64,000 bases of DNA, taken from the NCBI RefSeq assembly GCF_030814835.1, contig NZ_JAUSVS010000001.1, positions 377,001-441,000 of the forward strand, given 5' to 3'. The translations under genes were made by a program, and so were the position numbers. Each line of letters opens with the position of its first letter. Within the stretch, counting starts at the first letter, position 1. Positions 32,319-43,674 of this stretch are shown piece after piece. The notes below the pieces were generated by a model. That model searched no databases and was not told where the DNA came from. It was given only the letters and a program-made list of their open reading frames with translations. This DNA is from Caulobacter ginsengisoli (lineage in GTDB: Bacteria > Pseudomonadota > Alphaproteobacteria > Caulobacterales > Caulobacteraceae).

Positions 32319-34433
32319 GTGACTACGAGCGCGGACGCCGCCGACCCAACCCGAATCGACCTGGCGGCCAAGGTCGCCGCCCTCATCGACGCCGCCGCCG
32401 GCGATAGCGACGCCGACTATGGCGGGCTGGGACGCTTCTGGCGGCTGCCGCCGGACAGGCTGGCCAAGATCCAGCTGCTGGGTATGCCGCTGATCGCTCC
32501 GGCGGGCACGGCCAAGACCTGCTGCGGCAAGGGGGAGGGCAGGGGCGAGGCCTCGCTCCTGGTCCGTGCGCTAAGAGGGTTGCCGCCCTTCGATGGCGGG
32601 CGGTTCCCGCGGCTGCCCTGGGGTGGCGCGGCGGTGGCCGAGGACGATATCGCCTTCATCGAGCGCTGGATCGACGACGGGTTGCCGGTCGCCGAAACCA
32701 GCCTGGGCGACGGCGCCGGCGGCTCGGTCGAGGCTGATCCTGCGGCGGGATTCCGGGTCGAGGGCCTGTCCCTCAACGTCGCCACCGGGGCGGTGGCCGA
32801 CTATGTGCCGATGGGCAACGAGCCCAAGCAGCGAATGAACCTGGACTGCCTGTCGCCGATCCAGCTGGAGAAGCTGCGCTACGCTTTCCGCGAGCTCTAC
32901 AATCTCAACCGCTGGCCGCAGGACGCCAGGAATTACAACAACCTGGCCCTGGTTCATCAGAACCACTGCCAGCACGGCTGGGAGCGGTTCCTGCCCTGGC
33001 ATCGGGTCTATCTTTATGAGTTCGAACAGGCCCTGCAGGACATCCTGCCCGAAGTCACCATGCCCTACTGGGATTTCACCATGGCCCGCTACGTCCCGGC
33101 CATGCCCCAGGACGGCGAGATCATTCCCCGCGCGCTGAAGGCCTTCCTGACCGCCGACTCCCTGGTCTTCCTGGAGGACAACGGCATTCCGGCCGAGGCC
33201 CTGGCGCCGATGGTCGGCCAGCACTTCGCCACGCTCAGCGCCTTCTTCGCCCAGGTCTCGAAGCTGTGGACCGCGGCGGGGATCGATCCCACGCCCTATC
33301 TGTCAGGCCAGAACCGCAACCGCTTCATCGACGCGCTGCTGGCGACCAATTCGCTGTGGTATCCGCTGCGCTATCCGGGCCAGTTCTTTGCCCAGGACAA
33401 GCCGGGCGATCCGATGACGCCCAGCACCATCAACGCCCAGATCAACTATCACTACCCCACCGCCGACGACATCGCCCAGATCCAGTCCCTGCGGACGTTC
33501 CGGGATTACGGGGGAGGCGGCCTCTATAACGACAGCTTCGGGCTGATCGACCAGAACCCGCACAATACCCTGCATATCTGGACCGGGGGCGAGAACCCCG
33601 ACTGGCCGGGCTGGGGCGTTCCCCCGCCGCCGCAGGACGCAGCCGGGACCTCCAGCGTGCCGGGCGCCCATGACCCCAGCCGGGGCGGGGCGGTCAAGGT
33701 CGCGGGCCGGCGGTTCCACCGCAAGGACGACCTCTACCAGCAGCCGCAGTTCGGCGACATGTTCTCCAACCTGACGGCGGCGTTCGATCCGATCTTCTGG
33801 CCGGTGCATTCCAATTTCGACCGGCTGTGGTGGGAGTGGCAGCAGGTCCATCCCGAGAGCAATCCGGCCGACCTGGACTCGGTGCTGACGCCGTGGAGCT
33901 ACACCATCCGCGACACGCTGGAGATGCCGCGGTTCGGCTACGAATACGTCAAGTCGGCCAAGATCGTGCCGGTGGGGATGGGCACGCCGGTCGGCCGCTT
34001 CGCCATGCCGGCGGTCGATGTGCCCGAGGGCCTCAAGGGCGACTCGCGGGTCGAGGTGCGGCTGCACCGGGTGCCGCAGCTGATGCGGTCCTGCTTCGTG
34101 CGGGTCTTCCTCAATACCCCGGAAGCCGCGGCCGAGACGCCGCTCAGCGCGCCGGGCTACGCCGGCTACCTGGCCATCTTCGGCCATGGCGACTGTTTCG
34201 GCGGGCCGGGTCATTGCGATGTGCCGGGGCCAAGGTCACGGCGCTATGATCTCAGACCCCCCGACCATAACACCCCCCGCAACCACCGGGTCGACGTCAC
34301 TAGAGCCGCCCAGCGGCTGATCGCGGCGGGAGCCAAAAGCCTGACGGTCAATCTGGTCGTCATCGGCGTCGATTACCGGGAGGAGCCGGAGCTTCTGAAG
34401 CTGGACGGCGTCTCCCTCAGCTACTTCGACTAG
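32319..34433 (+). CDS. tyrosinase-family type-3 copper protein with N-terminal cytochrome-like domain lacking heme
   Basis: A 704-residue protein from GTG 32319 (GGGGGA 7 bases upstream; GTG 32298 also possible). Residues about 1-125 resemble the end of a planctomycete-type cytochrome c domain (SLLVRALRG, LPWGGAAVAEDDIAFIERWIDDG) but have no CXXCH. The tyrosinase domain follows: HQNHCQHGWERFLPWHRVYL gives the CuA ligands His219 and His228, with Cys217 placed like the Cys-x-His thioether of fungal tyrosinase and His213/His216 as candidates for the third; CuB is NPHNTLHIW (His415, His419) and FWPVHSNFDRLW (His497). Type-3 copper enzymes oxidise phenols or carry oxygen. No signal peptide. Followed after 10 bases by the LodA-like gene, so one operon. 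Confidence 0.85.
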   Translation: MTTSADAADPTRIDLAAKVAALIDAAAGDSDADYGGLGRFWRLPPDRLAKIQLLGMPLIAPAGTAKTCCGKGEGRGEASLLVRALRGLPPFDGGRFPRLPWGGAAVAEDDIAFIERWIDDGLPVAETSLGDGAGGSVEADPAAGFRVEGLSLNVATGAVADYVPMGNEPKQRMNLDCLSPIQLEKLRYAFRELYNLNRWPQDARNYNNLALVHQNHCQHGWERFLPWHRVYLYEFEQALQDILPEVTMPYWDFTMARYVPAMPQDGEIIPRALKAFLTADSLVFLEDNGIPAEALAPMVGQHFATLSAFFAQVSKLWTAAGIDPTPYLSGQNRNRFIDALLATNSLWYPLRYPGQFFAQDKPGDPMTPSTINAQINYHYPTADDIAQIQSLRTFRDYGGGGLYNDSFGLIDQNPHNTLHIWTGGENPDWPGWGVPPPPQDAAGTSSVPGAHDPSRGGAVKVAGRRFHRKDDLYQQPQFGDMFSNLTAAFDPIFWPVHSNFDRLWWEWQQVHPESNPADLDSVLTPWSYTIRDTLEMPRFGYEYVKSAKIVPVGMGTPVGRFAMPAVDVPEGLKGDSRVEVRLHRVPQLMRSCFVRVFLNTPEAAAETPLSAPGYAGYLAIFGHGDCFGGPGHCDVPGPRSRRYDLRPPDHNTPRNHRVDVTRAAQRLIAAGAKSLTVNLVVIGVDYREEPELLKLDGVSLSYFD

Positions 34434-34443
34434 GGGGCGGGAC

Positions 34444-37101
34444 ATGACGCCGATCTATCGCATCCACCCCGCCATCGGCGTCGCCCGGCTGGGCGATTCC
34501 ACCGACGAGTTCTGTCTGGCCGCCGAAGCCCCGGCCGGCATGCCCACCGAGTGCGACAAGCAGGGCAACGCCATCCTCAAGAACGGCCAGCCGGTCCCGG
34601 TCAGCCGCTTCCGCGACGACGAGGGCCGCATCAAGCGCCAGGCCGCGCGCTTCCAGCTCTATGTCTATGACGATGACAGCCCCGACGGCCGGCCGCTGAA
34701 CCTGGGCGATCCGGTGCGGGGCGGGGGCAATGAGGGGACGCTGGCCGACATCCAGTGGCGGGTGCATTTGGCCAACAAGAAGGCCAGTTGGTACGCCTTC
34801 GACCAGCTGGAAGGCGAACATGGCTACGCGCCCGACCACCCGCGCCGCAACGCCGACATCACCAACGCCAACGCCCGCCAGGCTCTGATCATCGATCCAG
34901 GTCCGCAGACGGTGAACCACACCGACCGCCGGAACGCCGCCTTCAGCCGCGACGGCAACCCGGCCTACGCTCCGACCTTCCCGCCGGAAGGCCTGACGCC
35001 CAACCCGATCGACACCCTGGGCGAACTGAAGACCGACGACACCGGCGCCCTGGTCGTGCTGGGCGGCCACGGCAATAGCGGCACCATGCTGACCGGCATC
35101 GGTCAGCCGCGCATCGACACCTACGCCAACACCGACGGCTGGTTCGACGACATCGCCGACGGGCCGGTCATGGCCCGGCTGGTGATGGACTGCGAGAACG
35201 TCACCGCCACCCGCTATATCGACGTGGAGTATCCCGCCTGGGTGCTCAGCGCCTATCCGCGCTACTGCCCCGAAATCCTCGACATGGTGACGGGCGAGGA
35301 CGTGGTCTTCGACCTGGCGGTGACCCAGTTCGCCTACCGCACCGATGTCTACGGCACGGCCGGGACCTTCGACGATCCGCAGCATATCGATCCGCTGGAC
35401 ACCGGGGCGCTGCTGCACTGGAAGGCCGGCCGGCTGACCTGGAACCCCGACTTCAAGCCGTGGTTCTGGCGCGACGTCTGGCCCATCCTCTTTCGGCCCG
35501 ACGAATTCACCTATCTGGACAACGTCCTGCAGTCGTCCAACGCCCCGCACAATCAGACCCAGCGGGGCACGTTCGAACCCTGGCCGCTCAGCGTGCCGCC
35601 CTTCCTCCCGCCCGAGGCCGCCCAGCGGGGCATGGCCCGGGCCGCCGCGCTCACCTTCTCGGGGGCGGCCCTGGCCGAGGCGTTGGCTCCCTCCTTCGCC
35701 GTCTTGGCCAGGGCCGAGCCGCCGCCCGCCGCCGCCGCGTTGAGGCTGGCAGGACCGGCCCTGACCAAGGCCGCCCATGCCTTCGCCAGCGCCGTGCTGC
35801 CCGCCGGGCCGGGGCACGATCCGGCGGCCTTCGTCGAGATCTGGCGCAACCTCTATCGGGCCAACGGCGATGGGGGGAATGGCGGCGATGAGGTCTATGT
35901 CAAAGCGCTGGAAGATTTCCGGGCCCAGTTGAACGCCATAGCGGCAACGCTGGAGCCCCGCCCGGGCCCGCATGGGCTGGAGACGGCGCCAAAGCCGATC
36001 GACGCGCCCGATCCCGGCGCGGCCCTGGCGACTCCGGCCAGCCAGCTCCTGGCCGGCTATGGCGACGACTACGTCTCCGGCGCTCAGATCGACCGCATCC
36101 TTTATCGCGAGGCGCTGGGCGCCACCCTCGATCCCTATCGTGAGAAGCGCGCCTATCTCTTCGGGCTGTTGCGCCAGCCCGGCGAGGAGAACAGCTTCCA
36201 GCTCAAGGGGCGGCCCACAAACCGCTCAACCAACCTGCCGCTGATGCCGTTGCTGTCGGGCGACAACCCGATTTCCAACACCCTGCCGTCCAAGTTCCTG
36301 AAGTTGACCAACTATCAGCTGTTCGTGCTGAAACAGTGGTCCGAGGGGCTGTTCGTCAACGAGGTCGACGAGGGCTGGGTCCCGCGCGAGGCCATCCATC
36401 CCTACCAGCCGACCAAGGACTGGGTGAACCGCACGCCCCGTGATCTGGACATCGCGGTGCTTTCCAACGTCGTCGGCGGCGCCTTTTGTCCCGGCGGCGA
36501 GGTCAGCTGGATCATCCGCAACCCGGCCGCCTGGCATGCGCCCTATCGGCTCAAGGCCAGCCCGGAATTCTACACCTTCAAGCAGACGGCCGGCGAGGCC
36601 AACGCCCTCTGGAACCCGCCGCTGACGGAAGAGGACTATATCGCCTACATCGATACGGACCTCTCGCAGGACACCGATTTCGATGTCGGGCTCGAGCCAG
36701 GGGACCTGACCAAATACAGCGCTCTGCCCTGGCAGGCCGACTTCAACGAATGCTCGACCCAGGACATCGACGTCACCTACGCCGACTGGAACGTGCTCAA
36801 CACGGCGGGCGACAGCCTGATGGCCCGCGAGCAGAAGATCTGGACGACGCTGTGGTGGCCGGCCCACCGGCCGATGCAGGCCCTGACCTACACCGGCGGT
36901 GGCGACGCCAACCCGACGCTCAAATGGATGAACTGGGCCGCCGGGGTGCCGCAGACCAATGCCGGCGACCTGAAGATGACGACCGAATGGGCGAGGCTGG
37001 GTTTCGTGATCCGCAACCCGTTCGTGCCGCCGGCTTCGCTGGACCAGGCCTCGCCGAACAACAAGTATGTGTGCGTGGAGAGCCAGTGGAGTCCCCTCTG
37101 A
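34444..37101 (+). CDS. LodA/GoxA-family cysteine-tryptophylquinone oxidase
   Basis: An 885-residue protein starting TPIYRIHPAIGVARLGDS, the LodA-family signature, with GALVVLGGHGNSG, NTDGWFDDIADGPV, YPAWVLSAYPRYCPEI downstream. Family members carry a CTQ cofactor made from a Cys and a Trp and oxidise amino-acid amines with release of hydrogen peroxide and ammonia (LodA: lysine 6-oxidase; GoxA: glycine oxidase). By motif I propose Cys682 (GGAFCPGGE) and Trp763 (LPWQADF) as the cross-linked pair; an alignment is needed. It is longer than LodA (726 aa), with an Ala/Pro-rich insertion around residues 385-560. Ends FVPPASLDQASPNNKYVCVE, family-like. Substrate unknown. Overlaps the LodB gene if the latter starts at ATG 37067. 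Confidence 0.88.
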   Translation: MTPIYRIHPAIGVARLGDSTDEFCLAAEAPAGMPTECDKQGNAILKNGQPVPVSRFRDDEGRIKRQAARFQLYVYDDDSPDGRPLNLGDPVRGGGNEGTLADIQWRVHLANKKASWYAFDQLEGEHGYAPDHPRRNADITNANARQALIIDPGPQTVNHTDRRNAAFSRDGNPAYAPTFPPEGLTPNPIDTLGELKTDDTGALVVLGGHGNSGTMLTGIGQPRIDTYANTDGWFDDIADGPVMARLVMDCENVTATRYIDVEYPAWVLSAYPRYCPEILDMVTGEDVVFDLAVTQFAYRTDVYGTAGTFDDPQHIDPLDTGALLHWKAGRLTWNPDFKPWFWRDVWPILFRPDEFTYLDNVLQSSNAPHNQTQRGTFEPWPLSVPPFLPPEAAQRGMARAAALTFSGAALAEALAPSFAVLARAEPPPAAAALRLAGPALTKAAHAFASAVLPAGPGHDPAAFVEIWRNLYRANGDGGNGGDEVYVKALEDFRAQLNAIAATLEPRPGPHGLETAPKPIDAPDPGAALATPASQLLAGYGDDYVSGAQIDRILYREALGATLDPYREKRAYLFGLLRQPGEENSFQLKGRPTNRSTNLPLMPLLSGDNPISNTLPSKFLKLTNYQLFVLKQWSEGLFVNEVDEGWVPREAIHPYQPTKDWVNRTPRDLDIAVLSNVVGGAFCPGGEVSWIIRNPAAWHAPYRLKASPEFYTFKQTAGEANALWNPPLTEEDYIAYIDTDLSQDTDFDVGLEPGDLTKYSALPWQADFNECSTQDIDVTYADWNVLNTAGDSLMAREQKIWTTLWWPAHRPMQALTYTGGGDANPTLKWMNWAAGVPQTNAGDLKMTTEWARLGFVIRNPFVPPASLDQASPNNKYVCVESQWSPL

Positions 37102-38197
37102 GAAGCCTCCCCTTCCGGGGCAGGACTTGATCGACGTCGCCATCATCGGCGCCGGGCCCGCCGGCAGCGCGGCGGCGTTGTCGCTGGCCGCGCATGCCCC
37201 ACACCTGACGGTTGCCATCCTCGACGCCGGCTCGCTCCGCACCCGCAAGCCCGGCGAAATCCTCCCCGCCGCCGCCGCGCCCATCCTGAGGACCCTGGAC
37301 GCCTGGGACGCCTTCCAGGCCGCGGGCTTCCTCGCCGACCCGGTCATCGCCTCGGCCTGGGGCGGGGCCGAGCTGATCGAGACCCACAGCCTCTACTCCG
37401 CTCGCGGGGCCGGCTGGCGGCTGGACCGCACGCGGTTCGACCGCCTGCTGGCTGGCGTCGCCAGGGCTCATGGCGCCCAGCTCCAGCTGAACTGGCGCGT
37501 CCGCACGCTCACCGGCGAGCCCGGCGACTGGCGCCTCACCGCCGCCGATGGCCGCACGCTTACCGCCCGCGCCATCATCCTCGCCACCGGCCGCTCCCCC
37601 CGCCTGCCAGCTCAGCTTGCCGCCGCCCGCCCGTCGCGAGACCGCCTGGTCGGCGCCGTCCGCTTCTGCCGGGCCGGGGACGATCCCCGCACCCTCATCG
37701 AGACCTTCGAGCACGGCTGGTGGTATTCCGCCCCCGTCGCATCAGGCCTGCGCGCCGTCGCCTGCATGACCGACGCCGACCAGGTCCGCGCCCTGGGCCT
37801 CGCCAGCCCCACCGCTTGGCGTCGCGCCGCCACCCCCGCCATCGCCGCCGCTGTCTCGCGCCTGGGCCCCCTGCGGGTCTGGCCGGCCGGCGGCAGCCGC
37901 CTGACCCCCGCCGCCGGCCCCGGCTGGGCGGCGGCGGGCGACGCGGCGGTCAGCTTCGACCCGCTGTCCTCGCAGGGCATTACCCAGGCGTTGCGCGGCG
38001 GGGCGTTCGCGGGGTTCGCGGCGGCGGACATGCTGGCGGGGGATGCGGCTGGGGCTGTGCGGCGGCTGGAGGCGCATGTGACGGCGACCTGGGCGGCCTA
38101 TTCCCAGACCCACGCCGACACCTACGCCCGCGAAGACCGCTGGCCGGGCAGCCCGTTCTGGCTGCGTCGGCGGGGCAGGGCGCTCGCCGTCGCCTAA
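37067..38197 (+). CDS. LodB-type FAD-dependent maturation protein
   Basis: A flavoprotein of up to 376 residues with the Rossmann motif VAIIGAGPAGSAAA, RLDRTRFDRLL, the ATG-type motif IILATGRSP and the second FAD motif AAAGDAAVSFDPLSSQGITQAL, the tryptophan-halogenase/PHBH group to which LodB belongs. LodB is required to install the CTQ cofactor in LodA, so the pairing fits. Two starts are possible: ATG 37067, overlapping LodA by 35 bases, and TTG 37127 with GGGGCAGG upstream, which places the start just before the FAD fold. No signal peptide; cytoplasmic. Confidence 0.88.
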   Translation: MCAWRASGVPSEKPPLPGQDLIDVAIIGAGPAGSAAALSLAAHAPHLTVAILDAGSLRTRKPGEILPAAAAPILRTLDAWDAFQAAGFLADPVIASAWGGAELIETHSLYSARGAGWRLDRTRFDRLLAGVARAHGAQLQLNWRVRTLTGEPGDWRLTAADGRTLTARAIILATGRSPRLPAQLAAARPSRDRLVGAVRFCRAGDDPRTLIETFEHGWWYSAPVASGLRAVACMTDADQVRALGLASPTAWRRAATPAIAAAVSRLGPLRVWPAGGSRLTPAAGPGWAAAGDAAVSFDPLSSQGITQALRGGAFAGFAAADMLAGDAAGAVRRLEAHVTATWAAYSQTHADTYAREDRWPGSPFWLRRRGRALAVA

Positions 38198-38207
38198 CCC
38201 GGTGCGG

Positions 38208-38672
38208 CTACTTCTTTGGGGGTGATTTGCGAGCGCGGGGCGCCGCCTTGGCGGCTGCGGGTTTCCTCGCTCCAGCCTTCCGCTTCGACTTCACCGCCTC
38301 GACCTTCTCCACTGTCTCTTCCGACACGTTGGCCGCCTTCTCCGCCTCGGACCGCAGGGCGTCCAGTTCGTGGTCGGTCAGTTTCTCGATGCCGACATAC
38401 TTGTTCTTGGCGTTCGAGCTGCGGATCAGCTCGTCGAGCTTGGTCTGCAAGGCCTCGGAATCCCGATTCTGGCTATTCTGGATCAGGAAAACCATCAGGA
38501 AGGTGATGATGGTGGTGCCGGTATTGATCACCAGCTGCCAGGTTTCCGAGAACTGGAAGAGCGGCCCGCTGACCGCCCAGACCAGCACCAAAGCGACGCA
38601 GGCAATGAAGGCTGGCGGGCTGCCGGTGATGCGGGCGGTAACCGACGCGAACTTGGCGAAGAGCCGATCCAT
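38208..38672 (-). CDS. low-affinity iron permease family protein
   Basis: A 154-residue protein: DRLFAKFASVTARITGSP, membrane helix AFIACVALVLVWAVSGPLF, TWQLVINTGTTIITFLMVFLIQNSQNRDS and TKLDELIRSSNAKNKYVGIEKLTD, which is the bacterial low-affinity iron permease family pattern (two membrane helices, conserved FLIQNSQNRD). The C-terminus is an added Lys/Ala-rich tail (KSKRKAGARKPAAAKAAP), longer than usual and DNA- or polyanion-binding-like. True iron transport by bacterial members is not established. It is convergent with the LodB gene (10-base gap). Confidence 0.85.
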   Translation of the reverse strand: MDRLFAKFASVTARITGSPPAFIACVALVLVWAVSGPLFQFSETWQLVINTGTTIITFLMVFLIQNSQNRDSEALQTKLDELIRSSNAKNKYVGIEKLTDHELDALRSEAEKAANVSEETVEKVEAVKSKRKAGARKPAAAKAAPRARKSPPKK

Positions 38673-38798
38673 TGAGATTTCCGAGTCCCTGTGCCGATTT
38701 GATACGACGATGTTCTCTAATGGTCAGCGCAGCGGAGCGTTCCATCAGGTTTTCGCGAGATACGAAGTCTAAACAAACCTGCGGTAGGTCTTTGCCGG

Positions 38799-41345
<2,547 letters not shown>

Positions 41346-41401
41346 CGCTGTGCGAGAGGCCGCCCACGTCAGGTCGTATCGGCTCGTACCGCGGCGGCGT
41401 T

Positions 41402-41491
41402 ATTTCGGTGACAGTTTACTTAATTCGCCCCTGAGCCCCTTCCGGCGATCGGGTAGCCACGGGTGTGAATTAAGTAAACTGTCACCGAAAT
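41402..41491. repeat. perfect 25-bp inverted repeat, MITE/REP-like
   Basis: The arm 41402-41426 (begins ATTTCGGTGACAGTTTACTT) is the exact reverse complement of 41467-41491, around a 40-base loop. The AT-rich arm, unlike the surrounding GC-rich DNA, and the perfect symmetry indicate an inserted element, possibly of the REP/RAYT type. No transposase gene is inside or next to it. Confidence 0.85.
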
Positions 41492-41508
41492 TGCTCGCGT
41501 AAGAAAAA

Positions 41509-41532
41509 GGGGCCGGTTCATCACCGGCCCCC
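41509..41532 (-). terminator. terminator of the SPFH gene
   Basis: GGGGCCGGT / ACCGGCCCC stem; read on the minus strand it is followed by TTTTTCTT. It ends the transcript of the minus strand gene that stops at 41539. Confidence 0.85.
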
Positions 41533-41538
41533 TCCGCG

Positions 41539-43527
41539 TTAAGCGGCTTCTTCTTCCTCCGCCGGCGCGTTCTCCACCGACAGCGGCAGGCCCAGCTTGT
41601 CGCTCATCAGCAGGGTGAGCAGGGCCTGCACCACCCCGCCGCCGCCGTCCGAGCCCTGGATCTGGACCTTGGGCACCACGTCGACGCCGCTCGTCTCCAG
41701 CGCCTCGGCGAACCGTTCGGCCACCTGCCTTGCCAGCTGGTAGCGCGGCCCGCCCGAGGCGGCGACCTGGCTTTCGATGGCCTCGGCGGTGGCCAGACCC
41801 ACCTTGGTCACCCGTTCCGCCTCGGCCGCGGCCAGCACGATGACCTTCTTGGCCTCGCCCTCGCCCAGGAAGCGGATGCGGTCGCCCTCGGCCTTGGCCA
41901 GGGTCCGGGTCTGTTCGGCCTCCTGTTCCGAGCGGGCCAGGTTGGCCTTGCCCTGGTTCTGCTGGACCAGGATCGACAGCTCGGACTCGGTGATCGCTGT
42001 CTGCTGCTTGGACTTGGCCTCGGCCTCGCGCAGTTCGCGCTCCTTCTGGGCGGCCAGCTTCTGCCGCTCATAGGTGCCGACCTGCTCGTCAGCGATCTGG
42101 CGCTGGCGCAGCTGGGTCAGGATGCGCTCGATCTGGTCGTCGCCCTTGCTTGAGGGGCGGGGCGTGCCGATCAGCACCTCCTGCAGCTCGAGGTTATAGA
42201 GGGCGAACTTGGCCTTCATCTCCTCCGACGACAGCGACTGGATGCGGCTGCGGTCCTGCAGCAGCTCGATCAGGGTCCGGGTCTGGCCGATGTTCTTGAA
42301 GTAGGCCGAGACCATCGGATCCAGCGTCTGCTCGACCAGCTTCTTGATGTCGCCGAACCTCTGGATGACCAGCGGCGCCTTGCGGTAGTCGATATGCACC
42401 ACAACCGAGACCGGCAGGGTCGGCTCGAAGGCGTCCCGGGTGATCAGCGACACCTCGGCCAGGTTCTCGTCGAACCGATGGCTGCCCGTCGCCGCCGTCT
42501 CCCACTTCAGGATGAAGTTGGTGGTCGGCACCAGGGTCACCCGGCCGGCATAGGTGTTGAAGGCATACTTGCCGGGCAGCAGCGGGTCGGCCCAGACGCC
42601 GCGGTTGCCGTTCTCGACCAGCTCGCCGTGGCGGTAGCCCTCGCCGGAGGTGTCGGCCCCGGCATTGCCGGTATAGCTGACGACGACGCCGACCTGGCCC
42701 ACCTCGATGATGGTTTTCGGGATCCGCTCGATCGTCGCGAACAGGCGGTTGATGTAGTAGGTGCCCTCGACCAGCACCATGAGCTGGCGGCCCTTGCGGC
42801 CGCCGGCGGCCAGGAAGGCCTCCGGATCCTGGAAACTGTTGTGGAAGCTGGCCTTGTCCTGCGGGTCGTCGCCGACCGTGGGGGCGATGATGTCGCCCGC
42901 CTGCAGCCCGGGGCCGTCATGGACGGTGACCACGCCGATCTGGTCGTCGGCGTCCTTGATCACCACCGGTTCGAACCCGTCACGCTCCTCGATGACCTCG
43001 GCCATCTGGTCGAGCAGAACCATCTCGTCGCGGTCGAGCTTGAGGGCGAAGACGGCGTCCTTGGTCACCACCACGAACTGAGCCAGGTTGATGGCGTAGG
43101 CGCCCTCGCGCAGGATCTTGCGCTGCGGGCCCTTCTGGCCGCCGGCGATCAGGAAGCCGCGGGCGTCCTGGAAGTCGACGTCGCCGATATTGGCGGCCAG
43201 GGCCTGGTCGGGCCCGAGCGGTCGGCCGTCCCGGGCGAAGACATAGCCCACCCGGCCCTGAGGAATGGTCACCAGGGATTGGACGTGCAGGCGGTACTGG
43301 AACGGCACGAAGAAGTGCAGGCCGCCGCGCAGCACCTCGGGTTGATAGCCGGCCTCGCCGTTCAGCGCGATCAGGCCGGATTTGATGGAGCCCTTCAGAC
43401 TCCACAGCTTCTCGACCACGGCGATGCGGTTGTTGCCGATATAGCGGATGACGCCCGAGCTCATGACGATGAGCGCAAGCACGATCACGAGCCCAAGGCC
43501 CGCAACCGCCACGATTGACGATGTCAT
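41539..43527 (-). CDS. SPFH/Band 7 (flotillin-like) membrane protein
   Basis: A 662-residue protein: N-terminal membrane helix VAVAGLGLVIVLALIVMSSGVI, a Band 7 domain in the middle (VSLITRDAFEPTLPVSVVVHIDYRKAP, VIQRFGDIKKLVEQTLDPMVSAYF), then a long heptad coiled coil rich in Glu/Ala/Lys (RQKLAAQKERELREAEAKSK, QNQGKANLARSEQEAEQTR) and an acidic C-tail (APAEEEEAA). This is the YqiK/flotillin layout of membrane-microdomain scaffolds. Partners such as an NfeD protein are not next to it. The 147-base gap to ureG shows no gene. Confidence 0.85.
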   Translation of the reverse strand: MTSSIVAVAGLGLVIVLALIVMSSGVIRYIGNNRIAVVEKLWSLKGSIKSGLIALNGEAGYQPEVLRGGLHFFVPFQYRLHVQSLVTIPQGRVGYVFARDGRPLGPDQALAANIGDVDFQDARGFLIAGGQKGPQRKILREGAYAINLAQFVVVTKDAVFALKLDRDEMVLLDQMAEVIEERDGFEPVVIKDADDQIGVVTVHDGPGLQAGDIIAPTVGDDPQDKASFHNSFQDPEAFLAAGGRKGRQLMVLVEGTYYINRLFATIERIPKTIIEVGQVGVVVSYTGNAGADTSGEGYRHGELVENGNRGVWADPLLPGKYAFNTYAGRVTLVPTTNFILKWETAATGSHRFDENLAEVSLITRDAFEPTLPVSVVVHIDYRKAPLVIQRFGDIKKLVEQTLDPMVSAYFKNIGQTRTLIELLQDRSRIQSLSSEEMKAKFALYNLELQEVLIGTPRPSSKGDDQIERILTQLRQRQIADEQVGTYERQKLAAQKERELREAEAKSKQQTAITESELSILVQQNQGKANLARSEQEAEQTRTLAKAEGDRIRFLGEGEAKKVIVLAAAEAERVTKVGLATAEAIESQVAASGGPRYQLARQVAERFAEALETSGVDVVPKVQIQGSDGGGGVVQALLTLLMSDKLGLPLSVENAPAEEEEAA

Positions 43528-43674
43528 TTGGAATGTAGCCCCATTCGCGCGTCCGGCCGGCGACTTCGCTGGCGTGATGAGGACGGCTGTGAATCTACGT
43601 ATGTATTCGCCGGGCGCGGTTAAGAGGTCGGGCGTCCGATTGTTTTCACAGATTGGTGAATACTTGCGCGAGGG

